Assembly: GCF_030362795.1 (NCBI RefSeq)
Contig: NZ_JAUCBM010000006.1
Location: 1-64,000, forward strand
From: Pseudochrobactrum kiredjianiae
Lineage (GTDB): Bacteria > Pseudomonadota > Alphaproteobacteria > Rhizobiales > Rhizobiaceae
Direction of reading: 5' to 3'
DNA length: 64,000 nucleotides
Numbering within the stretch: the stretch's first letter is position 1; each line of letters starts with the position of its first letter. Positions 8,987 through 18,781 of the stretch are shown in pieces. Under the pieces are notes generated by a model. That model saw only the letters and a program-made list of their open reading frames with translations, did not search any database and was not told the origin of the DNA. The translations under genes were made by a program, and so were the position numbers.

Positions 8987-9862
8987 TCAACGCTGAAATG
9001 ACAATGCGCGTTTATGACCACCCAAATCTTCTGCATCACCGGTCAGTTTGAAACCATGCTCCGCAAAAATCGTCTCAATATCCGGTGCTTGCCCTGCTCC
9101 GATTTCAACCGCAATCATACCATTATCGTGCAGATAATCCGCACCTTTTGCCGCCAGGGAGCGATAAAAATTCAAGCCATCTTCACCGCCATCCAAGGCG
9201 CGGCGCGGGTCAAAATCCTTAACACCTTTGTCCAGTTCAAGCACAATTTTGGCCGGAATATAGGGCGGATTTGAGACAATCAGGTCATATTTTCCACGTA
9301 CAGCATCAAACCAGTCGCTCTGTAAGACAGCGAGACGCGAAGAAACACCTGCGGCTTTTGCATTGACCCGTGCTGCTTGCAGCGCACCTGCCGCAATATC
9401 AACGGCCACACCACGCGCCTCATGAACCTCATGCAATAATGTGATAGCAATAGCACCGGTACCCGTGCCCATATCAATAAAATCGGTAAAAGATTTCTGA
9501 GCGACTTGCTGCTGCAAAAATGGCAAAACCAGCCCGATCAGCGCTTCCGTATCGGGGCGCGGTTCCAATGTATCGGCATTCAATTTGAAATTAAGGCCAT
9601 AAAATTCACGCTCACCAATGATTCGATGCACCGGCTCACCGTTCAGTCTGCGCTGAACCGCAGCAAATACATCTTCCAGCACAGAATGCGAAACAGTGGC
9701 GTCTGCACGGATTACGATATCCGTCAGTGTAAAACCGGTATAATGCTGCACCAGCAGACGGGCATCGAGTTCAGCACTGTCAATCTCGGCGTGGCGTAAT
9801 TCAAGCCGCACATGCGCCAGAAGCTGATTGAGCGTGTTAATCGTGTTTTCCTGATTTGTCAT
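8987..9862 (-). CDS. prmC: Peptide chain release factor N5-glutamine methyltransferase PrmC
   Basis: Methylates the Gln of the GGQ motif in release factors RF1 and RF2, using S-adenosylmethionine. The 291-residue product has an N-terminal helical domain and a Rossmann methyltransferase domain. Visible motifs are MGTGTGAIAI (SAM-binding) at about 116 and the signature NPPY at about 197, which binds the substrate glutamine. It lies 6 bp downstream of prfA on the same strand, so enzyme and substrate are co-expressed, as in many bacteria. Confidence 0.97.
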   Translation of the reverse strand: MTNQENTINTLNQLLAHVRLELRHAEIDSAELDARLLVQHYTGFTLTDIVIRADATVSHSVLEDVFAAVQRRLNGEPVHRIIGEREFYGLNFKLNADTLEPRPDTEALIGLVLPFLQQQVAQKSFTDFIDMGTGTGAIAITLLHEVHEARGVAVDIAAGALQAARVNAKAAGVSSRLAVLQSDWFDAVRGKYDLIVSNPPYIPAKIVLELDKGVKDFDPRRALDGGEDGLNFYRSLAAKGADYLHDNGMIAVEIGAGQAPDIETIFAEHGFKLTGDAEDLGGHKRALSFQR

Positions 9863-9868
9863 GGCAAC

Positions 9869-10945
9869 TCAGTTATCACCCAATTCCGCCAGCAATGCGG
9901 ACTGATGATCAGAAATCAGCGCATCTACCAATTCGTCCAGCTCACCCATCATCACCCGGTCAAGCTTATAAAGCGTGAGATTGATACGATGATCGGTTAC
10001 CCGTCCCTGCGGAAAATTATAGGTGCGGATACGCTCGGATCGGTCACCGGACCCCACCTGACTACGGCGTGCCTCGGAGCGTTCACTCTCTGCACGCTGA
10101 CGCTCCATATCATAAAGACGGGCACGCAAAATCTGCATGGCTCGCGCCCGGTTCTGGTGCTGCGATTTTTCCGCCTGCACCACCATAATCCCTGTCGGAA
10201 TATGGGTAATACGCACGGCAGAGTCTGTGGTATTCACGTGCTGACCACCGGCACCTGACGCACGCATTGTATCAATGCGGATATCTTCATTACGGATTTC
10301 AATATCAATTTCTTCCGCTTCCGGCAGCACAGCAACCGTTGCGGCCGACGTATGAATACGCCCGCTGCCTTCTGTTTCCGGCACACGCTGCACGCGATGC
10401 ACACCGGATTCAAACTTCAGCTTGGAAAACACGCCTTTGCCGGAAATTGTTGCGATAATTTCCTTGAAGCCGCCCGCATCACCTTCGCTCGTTGAAACAA
10501 CTTCAACCCGCCAGCCTTTGTCGGCAGCATAGCGCTCATACATACGAAAAAGATCACCACCGAACAAAGCGGCTTCAGAACCACCGGTACCGGCACGAAT
10601 TTCCAAAATAGCATTTTTCTCGTCGGCAGCATCTTTTGGCAGCAGCAAAATCTGCACTTCTGCTTCGAGCGCTTCAACCTTGTCTTTTATTTCCGGAATT
10701 TCCATTTCCGCCAATGCACGCATTTCCGCATCACCGGAGGCGTCATCACGCATCGAGATCAAATCTCTCAGTTCTTGCTGTGCAGCCTGCAATTCACGAA
10801 TCTTCAACGCCACATCTTCCAGCGATGAATATTCCGAAGCAAGTTTAACATAGGTTTCCGGCGAAGGATTATTGGCCATTTGTGCTTCAAGCATCATAAA
10901 ATGCTTGAGTAACTGATCCATTCTGTCCTGCGGCAGCGCAACCAT
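9869..10945 (-). CDS. prfA: Peptide chain release factor 1
   Basis: RF1 recognises UAA and UAG stop codons and triggers peptide release. The 358-residue product has the usual length, the GGQ catalytic motif in [16 protein letters not shown] (about residue 230), and the domain 2 decoding region before it. The start [13 protein letters not shown] matches the family N-terminus. Operon with prmC. Upstream is a family A repeat and then ptsP on the same strand. Confidence 0.98.
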   Translation of the reverse strand: MVALPQDRMDQLLKHFMMLEAQMANNPSPETYVKLASEYSSLEDVALKIRELQAAQQELRDLISMRDDASGDAEMRALAEMEIPEIKDKVEALEAEVQILLLPKDAADEKNAILEIRAGTGGSEAALFGGDLFRMYERYAADKGWRVEVVSTSEGDAGGFKEIIATISGKGVFSKLKFESGVHRVQRVPETEGSGRIHTSAATVAVLPEAEEIDIEIRNEDIRIDTMRASGAGGQHVNTTDSAVRITHIPTGIMVVQAEKSQHQNRARAMQILRARLYDMERQRAESERSEARRSQVGSGDRSERIRTYNFPQGRVTDHRINLTLYKLDRVMMGELDELVDALISDHQSALLAELGDN

Positions 10946-11064
10946 GCGGTAATCCTAATTTTTAAAATAAACGAGCCTGAAACCACATACAGGTTTAGCA
11001 ATACGTATCGGCTTGCACCCATAAAGCATTTCGCAATCAAACGGAAACATTTGATTGCGAAATT

Positions 11065-11167
11065 TTAGAGCATAATTCCTCAAACTTGAATCAGTTTAAG
11101 GAAAAATTATGCTCTAATTTTAAAGTGTTAGAACGCCGTGTGCCAAGTCTGGCACACGGCGTTCTAA
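11065..11167. repeat. Dispersed palindromic repeat (family A), full length
   Basis: 103 bp: TTAGAGCATAATTCC...AATTATGCTCTAA followed by TTAGAACGCCGTGTGCCAAG...GTTCTAA. It has two adjacent palindromes in the opposite order to the copy at 4467, i.e. the element is inverted. Located between ptsP and prfA, where it could form a 3'-UTR hairpin pair. Confidence 0.85.
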
Positions 11168-11185
11168 CGTATAAAAAACGGGGTT

Positions 11186-13456
11186 TTACAGCGGAATCTG
11201 CTGCTCATTGGCAAAGCGCACCAGATTTTCACGGATTGAGCCATTGGCATCCGGCCTGTGCACCAGTTCCGCCAGTATTGCATTGAGTGCAGCGGCATCC
11301 AGTGACAACAACATATTCTTCACCGGACCGATAGCTGCCGCAGACATTGAGATCGAGCGGAAGCCCAATCCGATCAGCATCATCGCTGTTAATGGCTTAC
11401 CGGCCATTTCACCACATAATGTCACCGGTTTATTATGACGTTTTCCGGCTTCTGCAATTTGTAGCAACACCCGCAAAAATGCCGGAGACAACTGGTCAAA
11501 ACGATCAGCGATCTGTGCATTGCCGCGGTCAACCGCCATGATGAATTGGAACAGATCATTTGATCCGACGGAGGCAAAATCCACTTCATTCATCAATTCA
11601 TCCAACTGCCAAAGCAGCGACGGCACTTCGATCATCGCGCCGATTTTCAGATTGCATGGCGGCTGGTAATCAAAACGGGTCAGATAATTTACTTCCCGCT
11701 CAATGATCTCACGGGTCGCCCGCACCTCGGCGACTTCCGTCACCATCGGCAACATAATCCGTAACTCCCGTCCGCCAGCAGCCTTGAGCAGTGCCCGCAA
11801 CTGCGTGCGCATCAGGCCTGGCCGGTCAAGCGCTAAGCGGATTGCCCGCCAGCCCATCGCCGGATTTTCCTCATGCGCGTTGGAGCGGAAATAAGGCAGC
11901 ACCTTATCGCCGCCAATATCCAGCGTACGGAAGGTTACCGGCTTATCACCGGCAGCTTCCAGCACAGCGCGATAGAGTTTTTCCTGCTGGCCGGAGCGCG
12001 GGAATGTGGAGGCCACCATGAATTGCAGCTCTGTGCGAAACAGGCCGACACCATCGGCACCGGATTCTTTGAGCTGCGGCAGATCAACAATCAAGCCGCC
12101 ATTCATCAGCAATGCAATAGACTTACCGTCTTTGGTAACCGCAGGCTTATCGCGCAATTCGCGGTACAGCGCCTGACGTTTGGCACGGAACCGCACCTTT
12201 TCCGCGTAAGCCGCTTCAACATCAGTCTGCGGGCGCAGATGAACGCGGCCATCCTCACCATCAATAATGATGGCATCATTATTTTCGGCCAGAGCCACCA
12301 CGCCTTTGGCCTGCCCTACGACGGGAATACCCATAGCACGCGCGACAATCACCACATGACTGGTCGTCGCGCCGTCTTCCAGCACCAGACCGCGCACTCT
12401 TTCGCGCGGATAATCCAGCAATTCCGCAGCGCCCATGGAACGAGCGACAATGATGGAATCCTTGGCCATCATTTCCGCAGCGCTTTTCGGGTCATAGCCC
12501 ATCAATTGGCGCATCAGACGATTGGCAAGATCATCAAAATCGCTGAGCCGTTCGCGCATATAAGGATCGCTCAGATGCATCATCCGTGCGCGCGTGTCAC
12601 TCTGGACTTTTTCAACCGCAGCTTCTGCTGTCAGGCCATTGCGGATGGCTTCTTCCAAGCGCCGCATCCACCCACGATCATGGGCAAACATCCGGTAGGC
12701 TTCCAGCACATCACGGTGTTCGCCTTCCATCGCCACATCACGGCGCGACAACATATCGTCAATTGACAGACGCAGAAAACCCATCGCCTCATCCAGACGG
12801 GAAATCTCATGCTCAATATCTTCGTTGAAGAGATTGGTCACCACAATGCGCGGCTCATGCAGCACCACATGGCCAAGACCAACACCTTCATTATAGGCAT
12901 GACCGTTGAAGCTGACAGAACGACCGTTAGTCAGCTCCACGCCCGGACGCGCTAAGCGGGTCAGATTGCCGGAGGCCACCATTTCCGCCAGCACCATCGC
13001 TGTGGTTTCCAGCGCTTCCAGCTCATCCTCGCGATAGGCACGCTTGGTACGGTTCTGCACAACCAGAACCCCCATTGTGCGTCCTGCGCGCAGCACCGGA
13101 ACACCGAGGAAGGAATTATACACCTCTTCGCCGGTTTCCGGCAGATAGGTAAAAGCCGGATGGCTCTGTGCATCCGTCAGATTGAGCGGACGTGCTGTTG
13201 CAGCAATCGTACCGACAAGCCCCTGCCCCAGACGCAATTGCGCCAGATGCACAGCCTGCGGGTTCAGACCTTCGGTTGCATAGAGTTCAAGAATTTCATC
13301 GGAGCGCAGCACATAGAAAGAACAGACCTCCGCCACCATATTTTGCGCGATCTCGCGCACAATATGATCAAGGCGTTCCTGCGGTTCCAGCGCTTCTGCC
13401 ATTAAGGCGCGAAGACGCTTGAGCAAAATCCGGGGTCCGGCTGTCAGCTCACGCAT
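11186..13456 (-). CDS. ptsP: Phosphoenolpyruvate-protein phosphotransferase, nitrogen PTS (EI-Ntr)
   Basis: First enzyme of the PTS-Ntr phosphorelay: takes phosphate from PEP and passes it to NPr. The 756-residue product has an N-terminal GAF domain (about 15-155), as in NifA sensors, then the EI N-terminal domain, the swivelling His domain with ATTSHVVIVARAMGIP (phospho-His, about 360), and the PEP-binding barrel with the conserved CGEMAG near 680. The GAF domain identifies EI-Ntr rather than sugar-PTS EI. The lysC-ptsP-prfA order is conserved in Brucella relatives. A 486-bp gap separates it from lysC. Confidence 0.96.
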   Translation of the reverse strand: MRELTAGPRILLKRLRALMAEALEPQERLDHIVREIAQNMVAEVCSFYVLRSDEILELYATEGLNPQAVHLAQLRLGQGLVGTIAATARPLNLTDAQSHPAFTYLPETGEEVYNSFLGVPVLRAGRTMGVLVVQNRTKRAYREDELEALETTAMVLAEMVASGNLTRLARPGVELTNGRSVSFNGHAYNEGVGLGHVVLHEPRIVVTNLFNEDIEHEISRLDEAMGFLRLSIDDMLSRRDVAMEGEHRDVLEAYRMFAHDRGWMRRLEEAIRNGLTAEAAVEKVQSDTRARMMHLSDPYMRERLSDFDDLANRLMRQLMGYDPKSAAEMMAKDSIIVARSMGAAELLDYPRERVRGLVLEDGATTSHVVIVARAMGIPVVGQAKGVVALAENNDAIIIDGEDGRVHLRPQTDVEAAYAEKVRFRAKRQALYRELRDKPAVTKDGKSIALLMNGGLIVDLPQLKESGADGVGLFRTELQFMVASTFPRSGQQEKLYRAVLEAAGDKPVTFRTLDIGGDKVLPYFRSNAHEENPAMGWRAIRLALDRPGLMRTQLRALLKAAGGRELRIMLPMVTEVAEVRATREIIEREVNYLTRFDYQPPCNLKIGAMIEVPSLLWQLDELMNEVDFASVGSNDLFQFIMAVDRGNAQIADRFDQLSPAFLRVLLQIAEAGKRHNKPVTLCGEMAGKPLTAMMLIGLGFRSISMSAAAIGPVKNMLLSLDAAALNAILAELVHRPDANGSIRENLVRFANEQQIPL

Positions 13457-13887
13457 AGGGTCTCAATGCTCCTCCAGATGCCTCACGCCTAAGATCAAAT
13501 CACGTCCGGCATTATTTTAGCTTTTATAATACAAGACCAGACAGATCACGAATCACACCGCTGTGTGCATAGCTCACTTTGATTTGCTTGTGAGCATTTT
13601 TCTCATAATCGTCTAGGGCGTATTCATCAAATCTTTCTGTTACCGACGCTCATAATGCTGTTTAAGTGTCCAAAATGGGGCGCAAACCAGCTTAATCATA
13701 TTGATCAACAAAAAATATCTTAAACCATTTCCGGTTTATATTTTTACTACAGCCGGACGGTTTCACGAGTGTCACGCAGAATGAGCTATGCAATCAGTGC
13801 ATAGCTTGGAGCTGATTTTCCGCGAAAACTCCCCATCGCAGAATTTTTAATCCCCCGACATCCCAGCCTTCATTCCATTCTAAACAA
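13457..13887. other. Upstream region of ptsP
   Basis: 430 bp with no credible ORF. It holds the ptsP promoter region and the inverted repeat at 13784-13806. I could not pick out a convincing promoter. Confidence 0.4.
13784..13806. promoter_or_regulatory. Perfect 9-bp inverted repeat upstream of ptsP
   Basis: AGCTATGCA, 5-bp spacer ATCAG, TGCATAGCT. Arms are perfect. There is no T-run, so it is not a terminator; a protein-binding site or RNA hairpin is possible. Function inferred only from symmetry. Confidence 0.4.
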
Positions 13888-13917
13888 AAAAGGCAGCGCT
13901 GCGAAGCACTGCCTTTT
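13888..13917 (-). terminator. Terminator of lysC
   Basis: AAAAGGCAGCGCT, GCGA loop, AGCACTGCCTTTT; one internal mismatch, then T-rich on the minus strand. 25 bp after the lysC stop. Confidence 0.88.
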
Positions 13918-13942
13918 CTGAAACTTTATAGATTCAGTTTTT

Positions 13943-15196
13943 TCAGTGCTTATCCAGCCCGTAAACAGAATGCAGGGTTCGTACCGCGAGTTCTGTGTAA
14001 GCGCTGTCAATCAGGATCGAGATCTTAATCTCGGATGTGGTGATTGCACGAATATTGATGCCTTTTTCGGCCAGCGCTTTAAACGCTGTAGCAGCAACAC
14101 CTGCATGCGAGCGCATACCGGTGCCGATCACAGAGATTTTCGCAAGGCCGGTTTCGGACTGGATCGAGTCGCAGCCGATTTCAGCTTTCACCTTATCCAA
14201 CGCATGAACCGCTTTATCCATATCACCCGAAGGAACGGTGAATGTCATATCGGTTTTTGAACCGTCTTCAGAAACATTCTGAACGATCATATCAACATTG
14301 ATATGTTCTTCAGCCAGCGGGACAAAAATCGCCGCAGACACGCCCGGGCGGTCAGCCACGCGGCGTAATGAAATCTGAGCTTCGTCTCGGGCGAAAGCGA
14401 TACCTGTTACGACCTGTTGTTCCACGATTTCATCCTCATCGCAAATCAGCGTTCCGGGAGGGTTAAGCGGATCACCCATGCCCGGCGCATGCGGATCTTC
14501 AAAACTTGAGCGTACAAATGTACGCACTTTATGCACCATAGCCAATTCAACAGAACGAACCTGCAGGACTTTGGCACCAAGAGACGCCATTTCCAGCATC
14601 TCTTCAAAAGAAATTTTTGCCATGCGGCGGGCTTTAGGTTCTACACGCGGGTCGGTGGTGTAAACCCCGTCCACATCCGTATAGATATCACAGCGATCCG
14701 CTTTAACCGCCGCAGCAATTGCTACTGCCGATGTATCAGAGCCGCCGCGACCCAGTGTCGAAATGCGGTTTTCCGGGCTGATACCCTGAAAACCGGCAAT
14801 AACCGCGACCTGACCTTCACCGAAACGCTTGATCAGGAAAGAACCGTCAATATCGGTAATACGGGCAGCGCCATGCGTCATGTCGGTCTTGATCGGGATC
14901 TGCCAACCCTGCCATGAACGTGCATTCACGCCCATCGACTGCAGCACAATCGCCAGAAGACCGGCTGTAACCTGCTCGCCGGAGGCAACAATCGCATCAT
15001 ATTCGCGTGCATCATGCATCGGAGATGCTTCACGCGTCCAGCCTACCAGTTCATTGGTTTTACCGGCCATAGCCGAAACCACAACTGCAACTTCATTTCC
15101 GGAATCGACTTCACGTTTAACGTGACGCGCCACATTCCGGATCCGGTCAATATCGGCCACAGAAGTGCCGCCGAACTTCATCACAATGCGCGCCAT
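13943..15196 (-). CDS. lysC: Aspartate kinase
   Basis: Phosphorylates aspartate, the first step to lysine, methionine and threonine. 417 residues. The N-terminal kinase domain begins MARIVMKFGGTSVAD (KFGGTS is the family signature) and the C-terminal half holds two ACT domains (about 270-410) for feedback inhibition. A longer reading frame extends upstream to a TTG at 15400, but its extra 68 residues look non-coding. ATG 15196 gives the normal N-terminus and length. Divergent from ubiG. Confidence 0.97.
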   Translation of the reverse strand: MARIVMKFGGTSVADIDRIRNVARHVKREVDSGNEVAVVVSAMAGKTNELVGWTREASPMHDAREYDAIVASGEQVTAGLLAIVLQSMGVNARSWQGWQIPIKTDMTHGAARITDIDGSFLIKRFGEGQVAVIAGFQGISPENRISTLGRGGSDTSAVAIAAAVKADRCDIYTDVDGVYTTDPRVEPKARRMAKISFEEMLEMASLGAKVLQVRSVELAMVHKVRTFVRSSFEDPHAPGMGDPLNPPGTLICDEDEIVEQQVVTGIAFARDEAQISLRRVADRPGVSAAIFVPLAEEHINVDMIVQNVSEDGSKTDMTFTVPSGDMDKAVHALDKVKAEIGCDSIQSETGLAKISVIGTGMRSHAGVAATAFKALAEKGINIRAITTSEIKISILIDSAYTELAVRTLHSVYGLDKH

Positions 15197-15383
15197 TATG
15201 TCGACATATCCTGAATGAAAATGAGAACCAACGGGAACCTGCCAACGTACTGAGAGGTACACCCAACAAGTAAGTGATGCTGACATACCGAAATTATGAT
15301 CACTTCGCAAGCACATCCGGTTAAAAGATGCTTGACTTTCGTCTATGAACAGACAAGTCCATGGATGGCAAATGGAGATAGCT

Positions 15384-16187
15384 ATGTCCGACACGTCCAA
15401 ACAGACAGATACAAGTGCTCATTCGGGCTCACAGCAGCCACAGGAAGCCGTATCCGGCCGCACGACGATTGATCCTGCTGAAGTTGCGCATTTCTCGCGC
15501 ATTGCCAGCGAGTGGTGGAATCCGCAGGGCAAATTCCGCCCACTCCATAAATTCAATCCGACTCGTTTAGAATATCTCAAAGAGCAGATTTGCAAACATT
15601 ACAACCGTGACCCGCTGACGGCCAAACCGCTGGAAGGCCTGCGCATTCTCGATATCGGTTGCGGCGGCGGCCTGCTGTGTGAACCGATGGCACGCCTTGG
15701 TGCGACAGTTATCGGCGCCGATGCCTCAACCACCAATATTGAAGTTGCCAAAATCCACGCCACCGAGATGGGCATTGAGATTGATTATCGTGCGACCACC
15801 GCAGAAGCGCTGGCTGATGCAGGTGAGCAATTTGATATCGTGCTAAATATGGAAGTGGTTGAGCATGTGTCTGACGTTGACCTGTTCATGTCGGCCACGG
15901 CAAAAATGGTTAAGCCTCAGGGACTGATGTTTGTCGCCACCATCAACCGCACGCTTAAAGCATGGGGACTGGCGATTATCGGCGCAGAATATGTGCTGCG
16001 CTGGCTGCCAAAAGGCACCCATCAATATGAAAAACTGGTACGTCCTGAAGAGCTGGAAAAACCGTTACAGGCTGCCGGTCTGACCGTGCTGGAAAAAACC
16101 GGCGTCAGCTATAATCCGCTGAATGATACATGGAACCGCTCACGCGATCTCGACGTGAATTATATGGTTCTGGCAAAACGACAGTAA
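15384..16187 (+). CDS. ubiG: Ubiquinone biosynthesis O-methyltransferase UbiG
   Basis: Carries out both O-methylations of the ubiquinone ring. The 267-residue product has the UbiG hallmark [19 protein letters not shown] near the N-terminus and the SAM-binding motif [18 protein letters not shown] at about residue 90. I take ATG 15384, which has GGAG 8 nt upstream; an upstream ATG at 15345 adds 13 unsupported residues. Divergent from lysC with 187 bp between starts. Confidence 0.96.
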   Translation: MSDTSKQTDTSAHSGSQQPQEAVSGRTTIDPAEVAHFSRIASEWWNPQGKFRPLHKFNPTRLEYLKEQICKHYNRDPLTAKPLEGLRILDIGCGGGLLCEPMARLGATVIGADASTTNIEVAKIHATEMGIEIDYRATTAEALADAGEQFDIVLNMEVVEHVSDVDLFMSATAKMVKPQGLMFVATINRTLKAWGLAIIGAEYVLRWLPKGTHQYEKLVRPEELEKPLQAAGLTVLEKTGVSYNPLNDTWNRSRDLDVNYMVLAKRQ

Positions 16188-16195
16188 GCGTCGTT

Positions 16196-16220
16196 ACTGA
16201 TCTGCCTTATGCAGATCAGT
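16196..16220. terminator. Bidirectional hairpin between ubiG and DUF1178 gene
   Basis: ACTGATCTGC, CTTAT loop, GCAGATCAGT: perfect 10-bp stem. It overlaps the stop codon of the DUF1178 gene. The T-tract is poor (TATAAT), so termination is probable but not certain. Confidence 0.55.
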
Positions 16221-16641
16221 TATAATCTTCAGGCAAATGCGGAAGCGGCATAATTTCAACGCCGTCTTCCACCAATGACGTAATTTCATCCCGCGTGGCT
16301 TCACCATAGATGCCGCGCTCTTGCGTTTCACCGTGATGAATTTTACGCGCCTCCTCGGCAAAGCGATCACCGACATAATCGGCATTTTCCTTCACTTTAC
16401 GGCTGATCTCGCGCATCTCATCCAGCAATTTACGTTGGGCTTCGCCCATTGTCGCAGCAATCTTCTCTTTAGCACGGCCTGTCGAAACAGAAGGTGCCAT
16501 CAGCGCCTTGCCAACTTTCGGTGAATGACAAACAGGGCATTGCACCAGACCGCGAGCGGTCTGGTTTTCGAAGTCCTCATTATTGCGAAACCAGCCCTCA
16601 AATTCATGGGACTGGTCACAGTGCAGAGAAAACCGCATCAT
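16216..16641 (-). CDS. DUF1178 family protein
   Basis: Unknown function; small zinc-ribbon-like protein conserved in alphaproteobacteria. 141 residues. Visible features are a first Cys-His pair near residue 8 and a CPVC pair near 36, consistent with one metal site, then a charged helical tail. Starts at ATG 16641 or the next codon, overlapping the stop of the upstream Nit-family amidase gene by 4 bp, so the two are translationally coupled. Confidence 0.85.
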   Translation of the reverse strand: MMRFSLHCDQSHEFEGWFRNNEDFENQTARGLVQCPVCHSPKVGKALMAPSVSTGRAKEKIAATMGEAQRKLLDEMREISRKVKENADYVGDRFAEEARKIHHGETQERGIYGEATRDEITSLVEDGVEIMPLPHLPEDYN

Positions 16642-17489
16642 GCCTTGTCTGCTCCGCCTCCGATGGTTTCCAGTTTAAATTCCCGCGCATTTTTCAGGTT
16701 CGGGATTTTGTTGCGCGCAGCCGCACTGTCTGCCACATCAATTTCGGCATAAATTACAGCCGGATTATCATGATCGGCTTCTGCCAGAATTTTCCCCCAA
16801 GGCGATACGATAATTGTATGGCCATAGGTTTCACGATTACCGTTATGCAAACCGCCCTGCGCCGCAGAGATCAGAAACGCACCATTTTCAATCGCCCGTG
16901 CCCGCTGCAAAATATGCCAATGCGCTTCACCGGTCTGACGGGTGAAAGCAGCAGGTGCTGAGATCACATTGGCACCCGCCAGTGCCTGCGCCTGAAACAG
17001 CTGCGGGAAACGGATGTCATAGCAGATCGCCAATCCGAGCTTCATAAACGGCAATTCCGCGACCACTGCGCGATCACCGGCAGAAATCGTGTCGGATTCA
17101 CGCCAGCTCTCGCCATTATCCAGATCCACATCAAACATATGAATCTTGTCATAAGTGGTGATTTTCGAGCCATCCGGCGCGAAAACAAAAGCGCGATTGG
17201 CAATCAGTCCATTATCCAGCTTAATCGGCGTTGAACCAATATGGAGATAAATGCCGTGGCGTTTTGCAAGTAGCCCTGCCGCCTTTACCACAGAATCGTC
17301 CTGTTCCGCATGAAGGCTGGCACGGTAAAGCGCACGGTCATTCTGAATAATGCCGGTATTTTCAGGTGTCTGCACATATTGCGCACCTTCAGCGGCAGCC
17401 TCACCCACCATACGCTCAAGCGCTGTAATATTGGCAGACATATCGCCGTCTGAACGCATCTGCACAGCTGCAACTTTAACCATCGACAT
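16638..17489 (-). CDS. Carbon-nitrogen hydrolase, Nit family (deaminated-glutathione amidase-like)
   Basis: Nitrilase-superfamily amidase. 283 residues. The Glu-Lys-Cys triad is visible: Glu in TPENTGI, Lys in TYDKIHMFDVDL and Cys in GLAICYDIRFPQLF. The KIHMFDVDL segment is typical of the Nit1/NIT group, whose members hydrolyse deaminated glutathione, a damaged-metabolite repair role. The substrate here is inferred from family only. A GGGGAG site precedes ATG 17489. It sits just after grxC on the same strand, which fits a glutathione theme. Confidence 0.92.
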   Translation of the reverse strand: MSMVKVAAVQMRSDGDMSANITALERMVGEAAAEGAQYVQTPENTGIIQNDRALYRASLHAEQDDSVVKAAGLLAKRHGIYLHIGSTPIKLDNGLIANRAFVFAPDGSKITTYDKIHMFDVDLDNGESWRESDTISAGDRAVVAELPFMKLGLAICYDIRFPQLFQAQALAGANVISAPAAFTRQTGEAHWHILQRARAIENGAFLISAAQGGLHNGNRETYGHTIIVSPWGKILAEADHDNPAVIYAEIDVADSAAARNKIPNLKNAREFKLETIGGGADKA

Positions 17490-17514
17490 TATTCTCCCCT
17501 TTATGCCTTATAGA

Positions 17515-17778
17515 TCAGTCTGCTTTACCGGTTTCAAGCAGCGTAACCAGCTTTCCTGCACGTTCCAGCGCATAAAGATCATCACAACCACCGACATGCA
17601 CATCACCGATAAAAACCTGCGGGAATGTTGTACCACCGGAGCGTGTCATCATTTCTTCGCGATATTTCGGATCAACACTCGCATTGAACTCCGTGTAGCC
17701 GGGCGCACGTTCGTCAAGCAGCTTTTTCGCACGAACACAGTAGCCACAGCCGTCACGGGTATAAATTTCAACATTCAT
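17515..17778 (-). CDS. grxC: Glutaredoxin 3
   Basis: Small glutathione-dependent thiol-disulfide oxidoreductase. 87 residues. Active site is CGYC (residues about 11-14) instead of the common CPYC; the cis-Pro in TTFPQVFIG and the glutathione-contacting GGCDDLYAL are present. ATG 17778 has AGGAG at 8-9 nt, and the longer upstream frame is unsupported. Probable operon comF-grxC-amidase-DUF1178. Confidence 0.94.
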   Translation of the reverse strand: MNVEIYTRDGCGYCVRAKKLLDERAPGYTEFNASVDPKYREEMMTRSGGTTFPQVFIGDVHVGGCDDLYALERAGKLVTLLETGKAD

Positions 17779-17874
17779 CTTCAAGAGTCTCCTGATTTTG
17801 TTACCTCTATATAACCATGCCTGCACCATCATCCAAGCACCGGCGTTCGCTTTGTTGTCATAGAGAAAGCATAA

Positions 17875-18675
17875 TTATCTCATCCCATCAGGCAGCACCC
17901 GCCCAAAAGTCAGCACATCCACGCTACCAGCCCCTGCTTTGCGCAAAGCCCGGCATGCGGCCTTAACCGTTGCGCCGGTGGTATAAACATCATCAATCAG
18001 CAATACAGTGCGCCCACGTACTCTGCTTCGATATTTCTCAGAAACATGAAACGCCCCCGCCACATTGCGCAACCGTTCGGACTGGCTGAGTTCTGCCTGC
18101 TGGCGTGTATCTTTAATGCGTTGCAATGCAGACGGATCATAGGTCTTGCCGCTGAGCTTCGCCAAAGCCCGCGCCAGTTCTGCAGCCTGATTATAACGGC
18201 GCTTCCACAGGCGTTTGCGATGCAACGGCACCGGAATGATCACATCACAATCGCGCAGCAATTCCTGCCCTGCCCGTTGCATCCAGCCTGCCATCCACGG
18301 CGCCAAATCAAGCCGGTCATAATATTTCAGTGAAATACCGGCATGACGTGCCGAGCCGTCATGACAGGCAACTGAACGCAGGCGCCGGAAAGGCGGCGGA
18401 TCGGCAATCGCCTCGCCAGACAAAAAATGCGCACCAAAATCATGGGTAAAGGGCGTGCCCATCACCGGACAAAGTGGTGCTTCCAAAAAACACACCGCAC
18501 CCCAGCAAGCTCCGCACAATGTGCCGTTTTGTGAAACAGGACTGTCGCATCCTTCACAAAGGGCTGGAAAGATCCGGTCCGGCAGCGCTTTCAAACCAGC
18601 GCCTGCATAGCTCAGCAACCACGCCCAATGTCCCCGCCTCACAACAGTTTCATGAGAAAGCGGTAATTCCCCCAT
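17875..18675 (-). CDS. ComF family phosphoribosyltransferase-like protein
   Basis: ComF-type protein; in naturally competent bacteria it helps DNA uptake, elsewhere its role is unclear. 266 residues with ATG 18675. The N-terminal four-Cys zinc-binding segment (CEGC ... CGAC) and the C-terminal PRPP-binding loop VLLIDDVYTTGATVKAA are clear. A longer frame runs to 18963 but would overlap the divergent methyltransferase gene; an ATG at 18723 is an alternative. Related genes occur widely in non-competent Rhizobiales. Confidence 0.9.
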   Translation of the reverse strand: MGELPLSHETVVRRGHWAWLLSYAGAGLKALPDRIFPALCEGCDSPVSQNGTLCGACWGAVCFLEAPLCPVMGTPFTHDFGAHFLSGEAIADPPPFRRLRSVACHDGSARHAGISLKYYDRLDLAPWMAGWMQRAGQELLRDCDVIIPVPLHRKRLWKRRYNQAAELARALAKLSGKTYDPSALQRIKDTRQQAELSQSERLRNVAGAFHVSEKYRSRVRGRTVLLIDDVYTTGATVKAACRALRKAGAGSVDVLTFGRVLPDGMR

Positions 18676-18781
18676 TGCATTCGCCCCCGATTGAACGCAT
18701 TTACAGCACCATGCCAGATGCATCACTCCAGTCCAGAGAAATCTCTGATTTTGAGCGGTGCCGATAGCGGGATGCGAGAAA

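Noticed and set aside
8857-9051. 64-codon plus-strand ORF overlapping the prmC 3' end
   Set aside because: No family resemblance and no clear ribosome site; overlaps a real gene.
13943-15400. Extended lysC frame from TTG 15400
   Set aside because: The extra 68 residues do not resemble aspartate kinase; ATG 15196 gives the standard start.
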